Of a stretch of DNA of 64,000 bases, positions 25,547 to 36,644 are shown piece by piece. The notes beneath the pieces are model-generated. The model was not told the origin of the DNA. It was given only the letters and a program-made list of their open reading frames with translations, and searched no databases. This DNA comes from Streptococcus infantis (GTDB taxonomy: Bacteria > Bacillota > Bacilli > Lactobacillales > Streptococcaceae), in NCBI RefSeq assembly GCF_019929665.1, contig NZ_JAHZPZ010000003.1:186001-250000 (forward strand), written 5' to 3'. Both the position numbers and the translations under genes were made by a program. Position 1 is the stretch's first letter. Every line of letters begins with the position of its first letter.

Positions 25547-25983
25547 AGTTCTAATTTCTCCTTAATGGTTTTGAGGTAACGGCGAGATGAGTAGGTAAAA
25601 CTTTCGTTTTTTAGATAGATTTCAATCAAGCCGTTAGAGGTTAGTTTTAGATGACTAATTGCATCAATGTTGACAATTTCCGATTGGGAAATTTGGATAA
25701 AGGAAGCAGGTAGAATTTCACTTGCTTGGTAGAGACGAATGTCAAGTGCATAGGTTTGGCTATCCGTTTCGGCCAGAACCTTACGATTTTCAATGTATAC
25801 ACGCTGAATCTTGCTAATCTGAATCAAGTAGACCTGGTCTTGGTATTTTCCTTTAAGAGTTTCTTTTTGTTCAAGATTTTGTACAAAGTCCTGAACCTTT
25901 TGAACTCTAGGGGACAAGGTCGGTGCCTCTATGATGATTTGCTCTTCGGTGTATTGCTGATCAATATCAAGTCTGAGTTTCAT
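25543..25983 (-). CDS. LytTR-family DNA-binding regulator
   Basis: From the ATG at 25983 (site AAAGGAG) the protein has 146 residues; the longer frame to 26043 lacks a ribosome site. Residues 45-146 form the LytTR domain (DQVYLIQISKIQRVYIENRK, FIQISQSEIVNIDAISHLKL, YSSRRYLKTIKEKL). No receiver domain is present, so it is controlled by the partner membrane protein rather than by phosphorylation. Target unknown; autoregulation is common in such pairs. Confidence 0.88.
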   Translation of the reverse strand: MKLRLDIDQQYTEEQIIIEAPTLSPRVQKVQDFVQNLEQKETLKGKYQDQVYLIQISKIQRVYIENRKVLAETDSQTYALDIRLYQASEILPASFIQISQSEIVNIDAISHLKLTSNGLIEIYLKNESFTYSSRRYLKTIKEKLEL

Positions 25984-26159
25984 AATTTCTCCTTTATAAA
26001 GTTGTAATAGAGATCTCTTACTTACAAATCTATTAAACACCATTTTGTCGACAAATACAAGAAGCTCTGTCTATGTGGTCGGTTGAAGAGTCTATCTGGT
26101 AGGTGACCGTTTTCAAAGAGATTTTAGAGTAAAGAAGTCAAAAAATAAGAAGAAATATA

Positions 26160-26325
26160 TTGACAAAAATAGAAAAAAAGTGGTACAATGTTAGACGGTA
26201 CTTTTTACTTTTGGTCTCTCAAGAGTGTACAGGGACGTGCTGACAAATGTTGCAAAAGTACACACAGATGATAGCTGTCACCAAGTGTATCATCACCAAA
26301 AATAAAAAAACACAGGAGAATGTAG
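26160..26325 (+). promoter_or_regulatory. rpsL promoter and structured leader
   Basis: TTGACA (26160-26165), an 18-base spacer and TGGTACAAT (TACAAT 26184-26189) make a strong promoter. The untranslated leader of about 130 bases contains GTGTAC (26225) pairing with GTACAC, and ATGATA pairing with TATCAT (about 26267-26292), just before AGGAGAA and the ATG. A leader of this size invites ribosomal-protein autoregulation. Confidence 0.6.
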
Positions 26326-26739
26326 ATGCCTACAATTAACCAATTGGTTCGCAAACCGCGTAAATCAAAAGTAGAAAAATCTAAATCACCAGCTTTGAAC
26401 GTTGGTTACAACAGTCATAAAAAAGTTCAAACAAACGTTTCTTCACCACAAAAACGTGGTGTAGCAACTCGTGTTGGAACTATGACACCTAAAAAACCTA
26501 ACTCTGCCCTTCGTAAATTTGCTCGTGTACGTTTGAGCAACCTTATCGAAGTTACTGCCTACATCCCAGGTATCGGACACAACTTGCAAGAGCACAGCGT
26601 GGTGCTTCTTCGTGGTGGGCGTGTAAAGGACCTTCCAGGGGTACGTTACCATATCGTCCGTGGTGCACTTGATACTGCAGGTGTTAACGATCGTAAACAA
26701 GGCCGTTCTAAATACGGTACTAAACGTCCAAAAGCATAA
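26326..26739 (+). CDS. rpsL: 30S ribosomal protein S12
   Basis: Full length at 137 residues. The conserved accuracy-centre segments are [15 protein letters not shown] and the streptomycin-target [10 protein letters not shown] near 100-110; the lysines in PKKPNS (K56-type) and LPGVR region are the wild-type, streptomycin-sensitive residues. It sits in the decoding centre of the small subunit. First gene of the streptomycin operon; site AGGAG. Confidence 0.98.
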   Translation: MPTINQLVRKPRKSKVEKSKSPALNVGYNSHKKVQTNVSSPQKRGVATRVGTMTPKKPNSALRKFARVRLSNLIEVTAYIPGIGHNLQEHSVVLLRGGRVKDLPGVRYHIVRGALDTAGVNDRKQGRSKYGTKRPKA

Positions 26740-26758
26740 GGAAAGGGGATAAAGAGAA

Positions 26759-27229
26759 ATGAGTCGTAAAAATAGAGCTCCAAAACGTGAAGTATTGCCA
26801 GATCCGCTTTACAATTCACAATTAGTTACTCGTCTTATCAACCGCGTTATGCTTGATGGTAAACGTGGTACAGCTGCTTCAATCGTTTACGGTGCTTTTG
26901 AGCAAATCAAAGAAGCTACTGGTAACGATGCACTTGAAGTATTTGAAACAGCTATGGAAAACATCATGCCTGTACTTGAAGTACGTGCACGTCGTGTTGG
27001 TGGATCAAACTACCAAGTCCCAGTTGAAGTTCGTCCAGAACGTCGTACAACACTTGGACTTCGTTGGTTGGTAACAATCGCTCGCCTTCGTGGTGAACAC
27101 ACAATGCAAGACCGTCTTGCAAAAGAAATCTTGGATGCTGCTAACAACACTGGTGCAGCAGTTAAGAAACGTGAAGACACTCACCGTATGGCTGAAGCTA
27201 ACCGTGCCTTCGCACACTTCCGTTGGTAA
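26759..27229 (+). CDS. rpsG: 30S ribosomal protein S7
   Basis: Full length at 156 residues, with the S7 text [35 protein letters not shown] and [21 protein letters not shown]7 nucleates assembly of the 30S head and binds 16S rRNA; in other bacteria it also represses its own operon. It follows rpsL after 19 bases with AAAGGGGA as ribosome site. Codon use is strongly biased, as expected. Confidence 0.98.
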   Translation: MSRKNRAPKREVLPDPLYNSQLVTRLINRVMLDGKRGTAASIVYGAFEQIKEATGNDALEVFETAMENIMPVLEVRARRVGGSNYQVPVEVRPERRTTLGLRWLVTIARLRGEHTMQDRLAKEILDAANNTGAAVKKREDTHRMAEANRAFAHFRW

Positions 27230-27536
27230 GAAAATGATACCAAGAGCGGCAAAGGCCCAAGGCAAAAATAGGAAACTGATGCAGTGTTCCGTGAACACAA
27301 AGCAGTTTATCTTTTTTGCACCGGGCCTCGCTCGGGTTCAAATCAGTTAACTTGAGCTTTTAGCCCGGGTTCAATTGAGCTCGGTCCGTTCTTAAGTACA
27401 ATTCAACTTCCCATCTCACAAGTTGAAACCAACTAAACAAGATAAACATTGAGAACGGGTGGGTCCTGCCTATCCGTTTTTATTGAAATCGTGTTATAAT
27501 AGAATAGAAATAAAAAATATAGGAGAAATAAACCTC
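27230..27536 (+). promoter_or_regulatory. rpsG-fusA gap: structured leader, terminator and fusA promoter
   Basis: The 307-base gap holds GC-rich inverted repeats (ACCGGGC at 27318 with GCCCGGGT near 27363). An intrinsic terminator follows: ACGGGTGGG (27455-27463) with CCTATCCGT (27469-27477), two wobble pairs, then TTTTTATT. An extended -10 promoter TGTTATAAT (27492-27500) lies just behind it. So fusA is partly uncoupled from rpsL-rpsG and has its own start. Confidence 0.65.
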
Positions 27537-29618
27537 ATGGCACGCGAATTTTCACTTGAAAAAACTCGTAATATCGGTATCATGGCCCACGTCGATGCTG
27601 GTAAAACAACTACAACTGAGCGTATTCTTTACTACACTGGTAAAATCCACAAAATCGGTGAAACTCACGAAGGTGCGTCACAAATGGACTGGATGGAGCA
27701 AGAGCAAGAACGTGGTATCACTATCACATCTGCTGCGACAACAGCTCAATGGAACAACCACCGCGTAAACATCATCGACACACCAGGACACGTGGACTTC
27801 ACAATCGAAGTACAACGTTCTCTTCGTGTATTGGACGGTGCGGTTACAGTTCTTGACTCACAATCAGGTGTTGAGCCTCAAACTGAAACAGTTTGGCGTC
27901 AAGCAACTGAGTACGGGGTTCCACGTATCGTATTTGCCAATAAAATGGACAAAATCGGTGCTGACTTCCTTTACTCAGTAAGCACACTTCACGATCGTCT
28001 TCAAGCAAATGCACACCCAATTCAATTGCCAATCGGTGCTGAAGATGACTTCCGTGGAATCATCGACTTGATCAAGATGAAAGCTGAAATCTATACTAAC
28101 GACCTTGGTACAGATATCCTTGAAGAAGATATTCCAGCTGAATACCTTGACCAAGCTCAAGAATACCGTGAAAAATTGGTTGAAGCAGTTGCTGAAACTG
28201 ATGAAGAATTGATGATGAAATATCTCGAAGGTGAAGAAATCACTAACGAAGAATTGAAAGCTGGTATCCGTAAAGCGACTATCAACGTTGAATTCTACCC
28301 AGTACTTTGTGGTTCTGCCTTCAAGAACAAGGGTGTTCAATTGATGCTTGATGCGGTTATCGACTACCTTCCAAGCCCACTTGATATCCCTGCGATCAAA
28401 GGTATCAACCCAGATACTGAAGAAGAAGAAACTCGACCAGCATCTGATGAAGAGCCATTTGCAGCTCTTGCCTTCAAGATCATGACTGACCCATTCGTAG
28501 GTCGTTTGACATTCTTCCGTGTTTACTCAGGTGTTCTTCAATCAGGTTCTTACGTATTGAATACTTCTAAAGGTAAACGTGAACGTATCGGACGTATCCT
28601 TCAAATGCACGCTAACAGCCGTCAAGAAATCGACACTGTTTACTCAGGTGATATCGCTGCTGCCGTTGGTTTGAAAGACACTACAACTGGTGACTCATTG
28701 ACAGATGAAAAAGCTAAAATCATCCTTGAGTCAATCAACGTTCCAGAACCAGTTATCCAATTGATGGTTGAGCCTAAATCTAAAGCAGACCAAGACAAGA
28801 TGGGTATCGCCCTTCAAAAATTGGCTGAAGAAGATCCAACATTCCGCGTTGAAACTAACGTTGAAACTGGTGAAACAGTTATCTCTGGTATGGGTGAGCT
28901 TCACCTTGACGTCCTTGTTGACCGTATGCGTCGTGAGTTCAAAGTTGAAGCGAACGTAGGTGCTCCTCAAGTATCTTACCGTGAAACATTCCGCGCTTCT
29001 ACTCAAGCACGTGGATTCTTCAAACGTCAGTCTGGTGGTAAAGGTCAATTCGGTGATGTATGGATTGAATTTACTCCAAACGAAGAAGGTAAAGGATTCG
29101 AATTCGAAAACGCAATCGTCGGTGGTGTGGTTCCTCGTGAATTTATCCCAGCGGTTGAAAAAGGTTTGGTAGAATCTATGGCTAACGGTGTTCTTGCTGG
29201 TTACCCAATGGTTGACGTTAAAGCTAAGCTTTACGATGGTTCATACCACGATGTCGACTCATCTGAAACTGCCTTCAAGATCGCTGCATCTCTTGCACTT
29301 AAAGAAGCTGCTAAGACTGCACAACCAGCTATCCTTGAGCCAATGATGCTTGTAACAATCACTGTTCCAGAAGAAAACCTTGGTGATGTTATGGGTCACG
29401 TAACTGCTCGTCGTGGACGTGTAGATGGTATGGAAGCACACGGTAACAGCCAAATCGTTCGTGCTTACGTTCCACTTGCTGAAATGTTTGGTTACGCAAC
29501 AGTTCTTCGTTCTGCATCACAAGGACGTGGTACATTCATGATGGTATTCGACCACTACGAAGATGTACCTAAGTCAGTACAAGAAGAAATCATTAAGAAA
29601 AACAAAGGTGAAGAATAA
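27537..29618 (+). CDS. fusA: Elongation factor G
   Basis: From ATG 27537 (site AGGAGA) the protein has 693 residues, giving [20 protein letters not shown]. The frame extends upstream to 27459 across the promoter and was trimmed. G1 is [10 protein letters not shown]2 RGITITSA, G3 DTPGHVD and G4 NKMD; domains II-V follow, including the tip loop and [13 protein letters not shown]-like domain IV sequence. It moves tRNA and mRNA after peptide transfer, using GTP. A terminator follows. Confidence 0.98.
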   Translation: MAREFSLEKTRNIGIMAHVDAGKTTTTERILYYTGKIHKIGETHEGASQMDWMEQEQERGITITSAATTAQWNNHRVNIIDTPGHVDFTIEVQRSLRVLDGAVTVLDSQSGVEPQTETVWRQATEYGVPRIVFANKMDKIGADFLYSVSTLHDRLQANAHPIQLPIGAEDDFRGIIDLIKMKAEIYTNDLGTDILEEDIPAEYLDQAQEYREKLVEAVAETDEELMMKYLEGEEITNEELKAGIRKATINVEFYPVLCGSAFKNKGVQLMLDAVIDYLPSPLDIPAIKGINPDTEEEETRPASDEEPFAALAFKIMTDPFVGRLTFFRVYSGVLQSGSYVLNTSKGKRERIGRILQMHANSRQEIDTVYSGDIAAAVGLKDTTTGDSLTDEKAKIILESINVPEPVIQLMVEPKSKADQDKMGIALQKLAEEDPTFRVETNVETGETVISGMGELHLDVLVDRMRREFKVEANVGAPQVSYRETFRASTQARGFFKRQSGGKGQFGDVWIEFTPNEEGKGFEFENAIVGGVVPREFIPAVEKGLVESMANGVLAGYPMVDVKAKLYDGSYHDVDSSETAFKIAASLALKEAAKTAQPAILEPMMLVTITVPEENLGDVMGHVTARRGRVDGMEAHGNSQIVRAYVPLAEMFGYATVLRSASQGRGTFMMVFDHYEDVPKSVQEEIIKKNKGEE

Positions 29619-29632
29619 TTCACCGTCACTTT

Positions 29633-29660
29633 AAAAGAAGTCACTTTGTGGCTTCTTTTT
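29633..29660 (+). terminator. fusA terminator
   Basis: AAAAGAAG and CTTCTTTTT pair around a loop of 12 bases. Confidence 0.7.
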
Positions 29661-29731
29661 CTGTTTGGTAGAAATAGCTAAAATTGCCTCAAATATGGTA
29701 AAATAGAAGGAGTATATTGTGAGGAAAATGG

Positions 29732-32700
29732 ATGTCAACCACTTTTGAAATTTTAATGAATCAGTTGGGTATCCCTGCTGAGATAAGAAATTATGAGGCC
29801 TTCTCCCGGGCTGAAATTGAACAAGTTATTGTACACAAACAAAGTAACATTTGGGAGTTTCGTTTTGTATTTGAGAATATCCTCCCCTTTGAACTCTTTT
29901 TAGCATTGAAGAAGGGATTGAAAGAAGAATTTTCAAAAACGGGAAATCAAGCGACTTTCGAGATTAAAACGAAAGATCAAGATTTTTCAAGAGAGCTTTT
30001 ACAGGCCTACTATCGGGAGGCTTTTTCAGATGGGCCTTGTTCTAGCCAAGGATTTCGGACCATGTATCAGGATTTTCAGGTTCGATTTGAAAATGATCAA
30101 TTGATTATTGAGGCCTCTGAAGCAGCAGATACAGAGCATTTCAGAAAAAACCATTTGCCAAATCTTAGCAAACAACTTGAGCTCTTTGGTTTTCCTAAGT
30201 TTACATGCCATTTAGAGAAAAATGAAGATTTGACAAAGGAAGAGCAGGAAGCTTTCCATTCTGAAAATCAAATGATTGTTCAGGCTGCCAATGATGAGAC
30301 CCTTCGAGCTATGGAACAGTTAGAACAGATGGCACCGCCTCCTCCAGTTGAGGATAAACCTGTCTTTGATTTCCAAGCCAAGAAGGCAGCTGCTAAGCCT
30401 AAACTCGACAAGGCTGAGATTACTCCAATGATTGAGGTCAATACCGAAGAAAATCGATTGGTTTTTGAAGGGGTTGTCTTTGATGTGGAGCATAAAGTGA
30501 CTAGAACGGGTCGTGTCTTGATTAATTTCAAGATGACTGACTATACATCTAGTTTCTCTATGCAAAAATGGGTCCGAAACGAAGAGGAAGCTCAGAAGTT
30601 TGATATCATTAAGAAAAATTCATGGCTCCGTGTTCGTGGAAATGTCGAGGTCAATAATTTCACACGAGATTTGACCATGAATGTGCAAGATGTGCAGGAA
30701 GTAGTTCATTATGAACGGAAAGACTTGATGCCAGAAGGTGAGCGTCGCGTTGAGTTTCATGCCCATACTAATATGTCGACTATGGATGCTCTTCCTGAGG
30801 TGGAAGAAATCGTTGCGACAGCTGCCAAATGGGGTCACAAAGCAGTAGCTATCACAGATCATGGCAATGTTCAATCTTTCCCTCACGGCTGTAAGGCCGC
30901 CAAGAAAGCTGGTATTCAGCTCATCTATGGTATGGAAGCCAATATCGTTGAAGATCGTGTTCCTATCGTTTATAACGAAGTGGAGATGGACCTTTCTGAA
31001 GCTACCTATGTGGTCTTTGACGTGGAAACGACAGGTCTATCAGCTATCTATAATGATTTGATTCAGGTGGCGGCTTCCAAGATGTATAAGGGCAATATCA
31101 TCGCTGAGTTTGATGAATTTATCAATCCAGGGCATCCCTTGTCAGCTTTTACAACTGAATTGACTGGGATTACTGATGACCATGTAAAAAATGCTAAACC
31201 TTTGGTTCAAGTTCTGAAAGAATTCCAAGAATTCTGTAAAGATACCGTTCTTGTCGCCCATAATGCAAGCTTTGACGTTGGCTTTATGAATGCTAACTAT
31301 GAGCGTCATGGCCTACCAAAAATTAGTCAACCTGTCATCGATACGCTAGAGTTCGCTAGAAATCTCTATCCTGAGTACAAACGCCATGGTCTCGGACCAT
31401 TGACCAAACGTTTTGGTGTAGCCCTAGAACACCACCATATGGCCAACTATGATGCGGAAGCAACTGGCCGTCTGCTCTTTATCTTTATCAAAGAAGTAGC
31501 AGAAAAACACGGTGTGACGGACTTAGCACGATTAAACCTTGATTTAATCAGTCCAGATTCATATAAAAAAGCTCGTGTCAAGCATGCGACAATCTATGTG
31601 AAAAATCAGGTGGGCTTGAAAAATATCTTTAAGCTGGTGTCCCTCTCTAATACCCAGTATTTTGAAGGAGTTCCACGGATTCCACGTACGGTGCTGGATG
31701 CCCATCGAGAAGGTTTGATCTTAGGTTCAGCCTGTACGGAAGGGGAAGTCTTTGATGCAGTCGTATCACAAGGGGTAGATGCGGCAGTCGAAGTAGCTAA
31801 ATACTATGATTTTATCGAGGTGATGCCTCCGGCTATCTATGCACCTCTGATTGCCAAAGAGCAGGTCAAGGATATGGAGGAACTCCAGACCATTATCAAG
31901 AGCTTGATTGAGGTCGGAGACCGTCTCGGTAAGCCAGTTCTTGCGACAGGAAACGTCCACTATATCGAACCTGAGGATGAGATTTATCGCGAGATTATCG
32001 TGCGAAGTCTCGGTCAGGGTGCCATGATTAACCGAACGATCGGCCATGGAGAAGCTGCCCAGCCTGCTCCGCTACCAAAGGCACACTTTAGAACAACTAA
32101 TGAAATGTTGGATGAATTTGCCTTTCTAGGGGAAGACTTGGCTCGCAAAATTGTTATTGAAAATACCAATGCCTTGGCAGAAATCTTTGAGCCTGTGGAG
32201 GTTGTAAAGGGTGATTTGTACACGCCTTTCATTGACAAGGCTGAAGAAACGGTCGCCGAGTTAACCTATAAAAAAGCCTTTGAAATCTATGGAAATCCAC
32301 TGCCAGATATCGTTGATTTGCGGATTGAAAAGGAACTAACCTCTATTCTGGGGAATGGATTCGCCGTGATTTATCTGGCTTCGCAAATGTTAGTACACCG
32401 TTCAAACGAACGAGGCTACTTGGTTGGTTCACGTGGGTCTGTTGGATCCAGTTTCGTTGCGACCATGATTGGAATTACCGAGGTTAATCCGCTTTCTCCT
32501 CACTATGTCTGTGGTCAGTGTCAGTACAGTGAATTTATCACGGATGGTTCCTACGGTTCAGGATTTGATATGCCAAATAAAGACTGTCCAAAATGTGGCC
32601 ATAAACTCAGCAAGAATGGACAGGACATTCCTTTCGAGACCTTCCTTGGTTTTGATGGGGATAAGGTACCTGATATCGATTTGAACTTCTCAGGTGAAGA

Positions 32701-34126
32701 CCAGCCAAGCGCCCACTTGGATGTTCGTGATATCTTTGGGGAAGAATATGCCTTCCGTGCAGGAACGGTTGGTACGGTGGCTGCTAAAACAGCCTATGGA
32801 TTTGTCAAGGGTTACGAGCGTGATTATGGCAAATTCTACCGAGAAGCTGAAGTGGAGCGCCTAGCCCAAGGAGCTGCTGGTGTTAAACGGACGACCGGTC
32901 AACACCCAGGAGGAATCGTTGTTATTCCAAACTATATGGACGTCTATGACTTTACTCCAGTGCAGTATCCTGCAGATGATGTAACTGCTGAATGGCAGAC
33001 CACTCACTTTAACTTCCACGATATCGATGAGAACGTCCTCAAACTCGATGTCCTGGGACACGATGATCCGACCATGATTCGCAAACTCCAGGACTTGTCA
33101 GGCATTGATCCAAATGATATTCCTATGGATGATCCTGGTGTCATGGACCTTTTCTCAGGTACAGATATCCTTGGAGTGACCCCTGATCAAATCGGGACTT
33201 CAACTGGTATGCTTGGTATTCCAGAGTTTGGTACTAACTTTGTTCGAGGGATGGTGGATGAAACCCATCCGACGACCTTTGCGGAGTTGCTTCAGCTTTC
33301 TGGTCTGTCTCACGGTACTGACGTTTGGTTGGGAAATGCCCAAGATTTGATTAAGGCTGGAATAGCGGACCTATCAACCGTTATCGGATGTCGGGATGAC
33401 ATCATGGTTTACCTCATGCACGCAGGTTTAGATCCTAAGATGGCCTTTACCATCATGGAGCGAGTGCGTAAGGGATTGTGGCTCAAAATATCAGAAGAAG
33501 AGCGCAATGGTTATATCGAAGCCATGAAGGCCAATAATGTGCCTGAGTGGTATATCGAATCTTGTGGAAAAATCAAGTACATGTTCCCTAAAGCCCATGC
33601 GGCAGCCTACGTTATGATGGCCCTTCGTGTGGCTTACTTCAAGGTTCACCACCCGATTTATTATTATTGTGCTTACTTCTCCATCCGTGCCAAGGCCTTT
33701 GATATCAAGACCATGGGTGCAGGCTTGGATGCTATCAAACGTAAGATGCAAGAAATTGCTGAAAAACGCAAGAACAATGAAGCTTCTAATGTAGAAATTG
33801 ACCTTTACACAACACTTGAAATCGTCAATGAGATGTGGGAACGTGGCTTTAAGTTTGGTAAATTGGACCTATATCGCAGTGATGCGACTGAATTCATCAT
33901 CGATGGAGATACTCTCATCCCACCGTTTGTCGCTATGGATGGACTAGGAGAGAACGTTGCCAAGCAATTGGTGCGAGCTCGTCAAGAAGGTGAGTTCCTC
34001 TCTAAAACTGAACTCCGCAAGCGTGGTGGACTCTCATCAACCTTGGTTGAAAAGATGGATGAAATGGGAATTCTCGGCAATATGCCAGAGGATAATCAGT
34101 TGAGTTTGTTTGATGATTTGTTTTAA
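29732..34126 (+). CDS. polC: DNA polymerase III alpha subunit, PolC type
   Basis: The protein has 1,464 residues, full length for Gram-positive PolC. In order: an N-terminal domain (about 1-220), an OB fold (about 240-330), the PHP domain starting [20 protein letters not shown], the inserted 3'-5' exonuclease ([19 protein letters not shown], with [11 protein letters not shown] and YDAEATGRL), the rest of PHP, then the polymerase. A zinc module CGQCQYSE ... CPKCGHKL precedes the palm motif [10 protein letters not shown]. The C-terminus carries a beta-clamp motif [10 protein letters not shown]. It is the replicative polymerase with built-in proofreading. An extended -10 (TGGTAAAAT, 29696-29704) precedes it. 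Confidence 0.98.
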   Translation: MSTTFEILMNQLGIPAEIRNYEAFSRAEIEQVIVHKQSNIWEFRFVFENILPFELFLALKKGLKEEFSKTGNQATFEIKTKDQDFSRELLQAYYREAFSDGPCSSQGFRTMYQDFQVRFENDQLIIEASEAADTEHFRKNHLPNLSKQLELFGFPKFTCHLEKNEDLTKEEQEAFHSENQMIVQAANDETLRAMEQLEQMAPPPPVEDKPVFDFQAKKAAAKPKLDKAEITPMIEVNTEENRLVFEGVVFDVEHKVTRTGRVLINFKMTDYTSSFSMQKWVRNEEEAQKFDIIKKNSWLRVRGNVEVNNFTRDLTMNVQDVQEVVHYERKDLMPEGERRVEFHAHTNMSTMDALPEVEEIVATAAKWGHKAVAITDHGNVQSFPHGCKAAKKAGIQLIYGMEANIVEDRVPIVYNEVEMDLSEATYVVFDVETTGLSAIYNDLIQVAASKMYKGNIIAEFDEFINPGHPLSAFTTELTGITDDHVKNAKPLVQVLKEFQEFCKDTVLVAHNASFDVGFMNANYERHGLPKISQPVIDTLEFARNLYPEYKRHGLGPLTKRFGVALEHHHMANYDAEATGRLLFIFIKEVAEKHGVTDLARLNLDLISPDSYKKARVKHATIYVKNQVGLKNIFKLVSLSNTQYFEGVPRIPRTVLDAHREGLILGSACTEGEVFDAVVSQGVDAAVEVAKYYDFIEVMPPAIYAPLIAKEQVKDMEELQTIIKSLIEVGDRLGKPVLATGNVHYIEPEDEIYREIIVRSLGQGAMINRTIGHGEAAQPAPLPKAHFRTTNEMLDEFAFLGEDLARKIVIENTNALAEIFEPVEVVKGDLYTPFIDKAEETVAELTYKKAFEIYGNPLPDIVDLRIEKELTSILGNGFAVIYLASQMLVHRSNERGYLVGSRGSVGSSFVATMIGITEVNPLSPHYVCGQCQYSEFITDGSYGSGFDMPNKDCPKCGHKLSKNGQDIPFETFLGFDGDKVPDIDLNFSGEDQPSAHLDVRDIFGEEYAFRAGTVGTVAAKTAYGFVKGYERDYGKFYREAEVERLAQGAAGVKRTTGQHPGGIVVIPNYMDVYDFTPVQYPADDVTAEWQTTHFNFHDIDENVLKLDVLGHDDPTMIRKLQDLSGIDPNDIPMDDPGVMDLFSGTDILGVTPDQIGTSTGMLGIPEFGTNFVRGMVDETHPTTFAELLQLSGLSHGTDVWLGNAQDLIKAGIADLSTVIGCRDDIMVYLMHAGLDPKMAFTIMERVRKGLWLKISEEERNGYIEAMKANNVPEWYIESCGKIKYMFPKAHAAAYVMMALRVAYFKVHHPIYYYCAYFSIRAKAFDIKTMGAGLDAIKRKMQEIAEKRKNNEASNVEIDLYTTLEIVNEMWERGFKFGKLDLYRSDATEFIIDGDTLIPPFVAMDGLGENVAKQLVRARQEGEFLSKTELRKRGGLSSTLVEKMDEMGILGNMPEDNQLSLFDDLF

Positions 34127-34163
34127 TAGTTTGAAATGTCTTGTGTAGGTTTGAGGTTGTATC

Positions 34164-34841
34164 ATGATGGAAAAGAAAAAAAGAGCAACACCCTGGAAAC
34201 CAGGGAAAGTTATTTCCATACGTTTGCGAAATGGCGTTTATGTATTAGCACAAATGGTGCGTGATCCCTATCTGGTATTTTTCAACCATTTTGACGAGGA
34301 AAATAATTGGAAGGGAGTGACCTTGAAAGAGGAGGATATCCTCTTTTGCAAGGCTGTTACTCGCCAGTTTCTACGCTATAGTCCTGTAGCGATTGTCAAA
34401 GAAGTTACCCCCCTGTTAGATTATGAACTGCCTAAAGAATGGATTTATAGTCATATTGGAGGGCATAATATTACTATTTCGGTAAAGGGAAGGGAGCGCC
34501 AAGTAGTTGGTTTTGGTCAACGCTGTTCTTTGGTTCTGGCGGATAAGGACAGTGGACAACCAGAAGATAATCCACTTATGGGACTTTTCCAAGCCTATAT
34601 CATACCAGATATCAAAGAAAAAGATTGGGATCGGGTAGGTCAGGCTGAACTTATGTCTATTGAAGTATTTCCAACACTCAACGAACGCCTCTATCTTTGC
34701 TTTCTTTATGGAAAAAATATAAATCCAGAACAAGATATCTCTTTAGGAAAGCCTCTGCTTGATGACTATGAAACCTATATAGATATCCTTACAAATAGTC
34801 CAGAGGCACGACATCTCTATCTAGGAGAGTACGAAGAATAA
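34164..34841 (+). CDS. Imm26-like immunity-family protein
   Basis: The protein has 225 residues. Residues 10-100 (WKPGKVISIRLRNGVYVLAQ, VRDPYLVFFNHFDEENNWKG, DILFCKAVTRQFL) follow the Imm26 pattern of polymorphic-toxin immunity proteins. The rest, up to LYLGEYEE, is not recognised. No toxin gene is adjacent, so it is either an orphan immunity protein or a housekeeping member of the family; it sits between core genes and has core-like codon use. The ATG at 34164 or the next codon may be used; the ribosome site is weak (GAGGTTG). Confidence 0.6.
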   Translation: MMEKKKRATPWKPGKVISIRLRNGVYVLAQMVRDPYLVFFNHFDEENNWKGVTLKEEDILFCKAVTRQFLRYSPVAIVKEVTPLLDYELPKEWIYSHIGGHNITISVKGRERQVVGFGQRCSLVLADKDSGQPEDNPLMGLFQAYIIPDIKEKDWDRVGQAELMSIEVFPTLNERLYLCFLYGKNINPEQDISLGKPLLDDYETYIDILTNSPEARHLYLGEYEE

Positions 34842-34854
34842 GAAAGGACATTTC

Positions 34855-35001
34855 ATGAAACTAAGAATTTTTGCGGAAGACAAGCCAGCTGAAAAAGTCT
34901 TTGAGTACCAATTGGAACTTGCTGATCAGACAATCCTTCTATCGACAGCACTCTTGTCAGGTACTATTGCACTAGCAGGGCTACTTTCTGCTTTGAAATA
35001 A
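34855..35001 (+). CDS. Small protein, 48 residues
   Basis: A short frame preceded by AAAGGA, 8 bases before the ATG. It reads MKLRIFAEDKPAEKVFEYQL and ends in a hydrophobic stretch (LLSTALLSGTIALAGLLSALK). It lies 13 bases after the Imm26-like gene and 20 before pepS, filling the gap in the same direction, which supports translation. The family is unknown to me; a single-span membrane peptide or a small domain is possible. Confidence 0.6.
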   Translation: MKLRIFAEDKPAEKVFEYQLELADQTILLSTALLSGTIALAGLLSALK

Positions 35002-35021
35002 AAATAGAAAAGAGAAACAAG

Positions 35022-36263
35022 ATGGTTTTACCAAATTTTAAAGAAAATCTAGAAAAATACGCTAAGCTTTTGGTTGCAAACGGAGTGAACGTGCAACCTG
35101 GTCATACCTTGGCTCTCTCTATCGATGTGGAGCAACGCGAGTTGGCTCACTTGATCGTCAAAGAAGCCTATGCACTTGGAGCGCACGAAGTTATTGTTCA
35201 ATGGGCAGATGACTTTGTAAACCGTGAGAAATTCCTCCACGCGCCAATGGAGCGTTTGGACAATGTACCAGAATACAAGATTGCTGAGATGAATTACCTT
35301 CTTGAAAACAAAGCGAGTCGTCTCGGTGTTCGTTCTTCTGACCCGGGTGCCTTGAATGGAGTAGATGCTGAAAAGCTCTCAGCTTATGCAAAAGCTATGG
35401 GAATTGCAATGAAGCCAATGCGTATCGCAACTCAATCTAACAAGGTTAGCTGGACTGTAGCAGCTGCTGCTGGACTTGAGTGGGCTAAGAAGGTCTTTCC
35501 AAATGCTGCAAGCGACGAAGAAGCAGTCGATCTCCTTTGGGACCAAATCTTCAAGACTTGCCGTGTCTACGAAGAAGATCCAGTTAAGGCTTGGGAAAAA
35601 CATGCAGCTATCTTGAAGAGCAAGGCGGAAATGCTCAACAAAGAGCAATTTTCAGCTCTTCACTACACTGCTCCTGGAACAGACTTGACACTTGGCTTGC
35701 CTAAGAACCACGTTTGGGAATCTGCCGGAGCGATCAATGCCCAAGGCGAAGGTTTCTTGCCAAATATGCCAACAGAAGAGGTCTTTACAGCCCCTGACTT
35801 CCGTCGCGCAGATGGTTATGTCACTTCTACAAAACCTCTTAGCTACAATGGAAACATCATCGAAGGTATCAAGGTGACCTTTGAAAATGGTCAAATTGTT
35901 GATATTTCGGCTGAGAAGGGTGATCAAGTAATGAAGGACCTTGTCTTTAAGAATGCTGGTGCGCGTGCCTTGGGCGAATGTGCCTTGGTACCAGATCCAA
36001 GCCCAATTTCACAGTCAGGCATTACCTTCTTTAACACCCTTTTCGATGAAAATGCTTCTAACCACTTGGCTATTGGTGCAGCCTATGCAACGAGCGTCGT
36101 TGGTGGAGCAGAGATGAGTGAAGAAGAGCTTGAAGCTGCAGGACTTAACCGTTCAGACGTCCACGTTGACTTTATGATTGGTTCGAACCAAATGGATATC
36201 GATGGTATCCGTGAGGATGGAACACGCGTACCACTCTTCCGCAATGGAGATTGGGCAATTTAA
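35022..36263 (+). CDS. pepS: Aminopeptidase PepS (M29 family)
   Basis: The protein has 413 residues, as other streptococcal PepS. M29 features include the N-terminal Rossmann-like domain (ALSIDVEQRELAHLIVKEAY) and metal-binding segments GEGFLPNMPTEEVFTAPD, RALGECALV, NTLFDENASNHLAIG and HVDFMIGS. The enzyme removes N-terminal residues from peptides in the cytoplasm, with two metal ions, and feeds amino-acid supply. The ribosome site is weak (AGAGAAACAAG). It is followed 9 bases later by a GlsB-like gene. Confidence 0.95.
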   Translation: MVLPNFKENLEKYAKLLVANGVNVQPGHTLALSIDVEQRELAHLIVKEAYALGAHEVIVQWADDFVNREKFLHAPMERLDNVPEYKIAEMNYLLENKASRLGVRSSDPGALNGVDAEKLSAYAKAMGIAMKPMRIATQSNKVSWTVAAAAGLEWAKKVFPNAASDEEAVDLLWDQIFKTCRVYEEDPVKAWEKHAAILKSKAEMLNKEQFSALHYTAPGTDLTLGLPKNHVWESAGAINAQGEGFLPNMPTEEVFTAPDFRRADGYVTSTKPLSYNGNIIEGIKVTFENGQIVDISAEKGDQVMKDLVFKNAGARALGECALVPDPSPISQSGITFFNTLFDENASNHLAIGAAYATSVVGGAEMSEEELEAAGLNRSDVHVDFMIGSNQMDIDGIREDGTRVPLFRNGDWAI

Positions 36264-36272
36264 GGAGAAACT

Positions 36273-36503
36273 ATGATTGGAAGTATGTTTGTCGGTCTTT
36301 TGATCGGACTATTAGCAGGAGCTATCACCAATCGTGGAGAACGGATGGGATGCTTCGGGAAAATGTTCCTGGGTTGGATTGGTGCTTTCCTGGGTCAAAT
36401 GCTTTTTGGAACTTGGGGGCCTATCTTAGCTGATACGGCTATTATCCCATCAGTTTTGGGAGCCATGATTTTATTAGCCATCTTTTGGAGAAAAGACAGC
36501 TAG
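36273..36503 (+). CDS. GlsB/YeaQ/YmgE-family membrane protein, second copy
   Basis: A 76-residue glycine-rich protein of three helices, GSMFVGLLIGLLAGAITNRG and WIGAFLGQMLFGTWGPILAD, clearly related to the product at 12176. Unlike that copy it is not in a stress operon but follows pepS after 9 bases, with AAGGAG as ribosome site. Function is not known. Confidence 0.85.
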   Translation: MIGSMFVGLLIGLLAGAITNRGERMGCFGKMFLGWIGAFLGQMLFGTWGPILADTAIIPSVLGAMILLAIFWRKDS

Positions 36504-36522
36504 TTTTAACTTGCTAGAACAG

Positions 36523-36556
36523 AAAAAGAGGTTGGAAATCTTCTAACCTCTTTTTT
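36523..36556 (+). terminator. Terminator after pepS operon
   Basis: AAAAAGAGGTT and AACCTCTTTTTT form an 11-bp stem with an 11-base loop. Confidence 0.85.
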
Positions 36557-36629
36557 ATGAGCTGCAAAAAGACTGATATGCGACTAGCTTGGCTTTCAGT
36601 TACTGGTTCTTTTTATATTGCCTCAAGTA

Positions 36630-36638
36630 TGGTACAAT
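36630..36638 (+). promoter_or_regulatory. Extended -10 promoter of the LysR gene, start codon at the expected transcription start
   Basis: TGGTACAAT ends 6 bases before the ATG at 36645. With transcription starting 6-7 bases after the -10, the mRNA would begin at or next to the ATG. No ribosome site exists. Confidence 0.6.
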
Positions 36639-36644
36639 AAAAAC

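Noticed and set aside
27230-27350. Frame overlapping the end of rpsG continuing into the fusA leader
   Set aside because: It is a shifted shadow of rpsG; the downstream part is structured leader.
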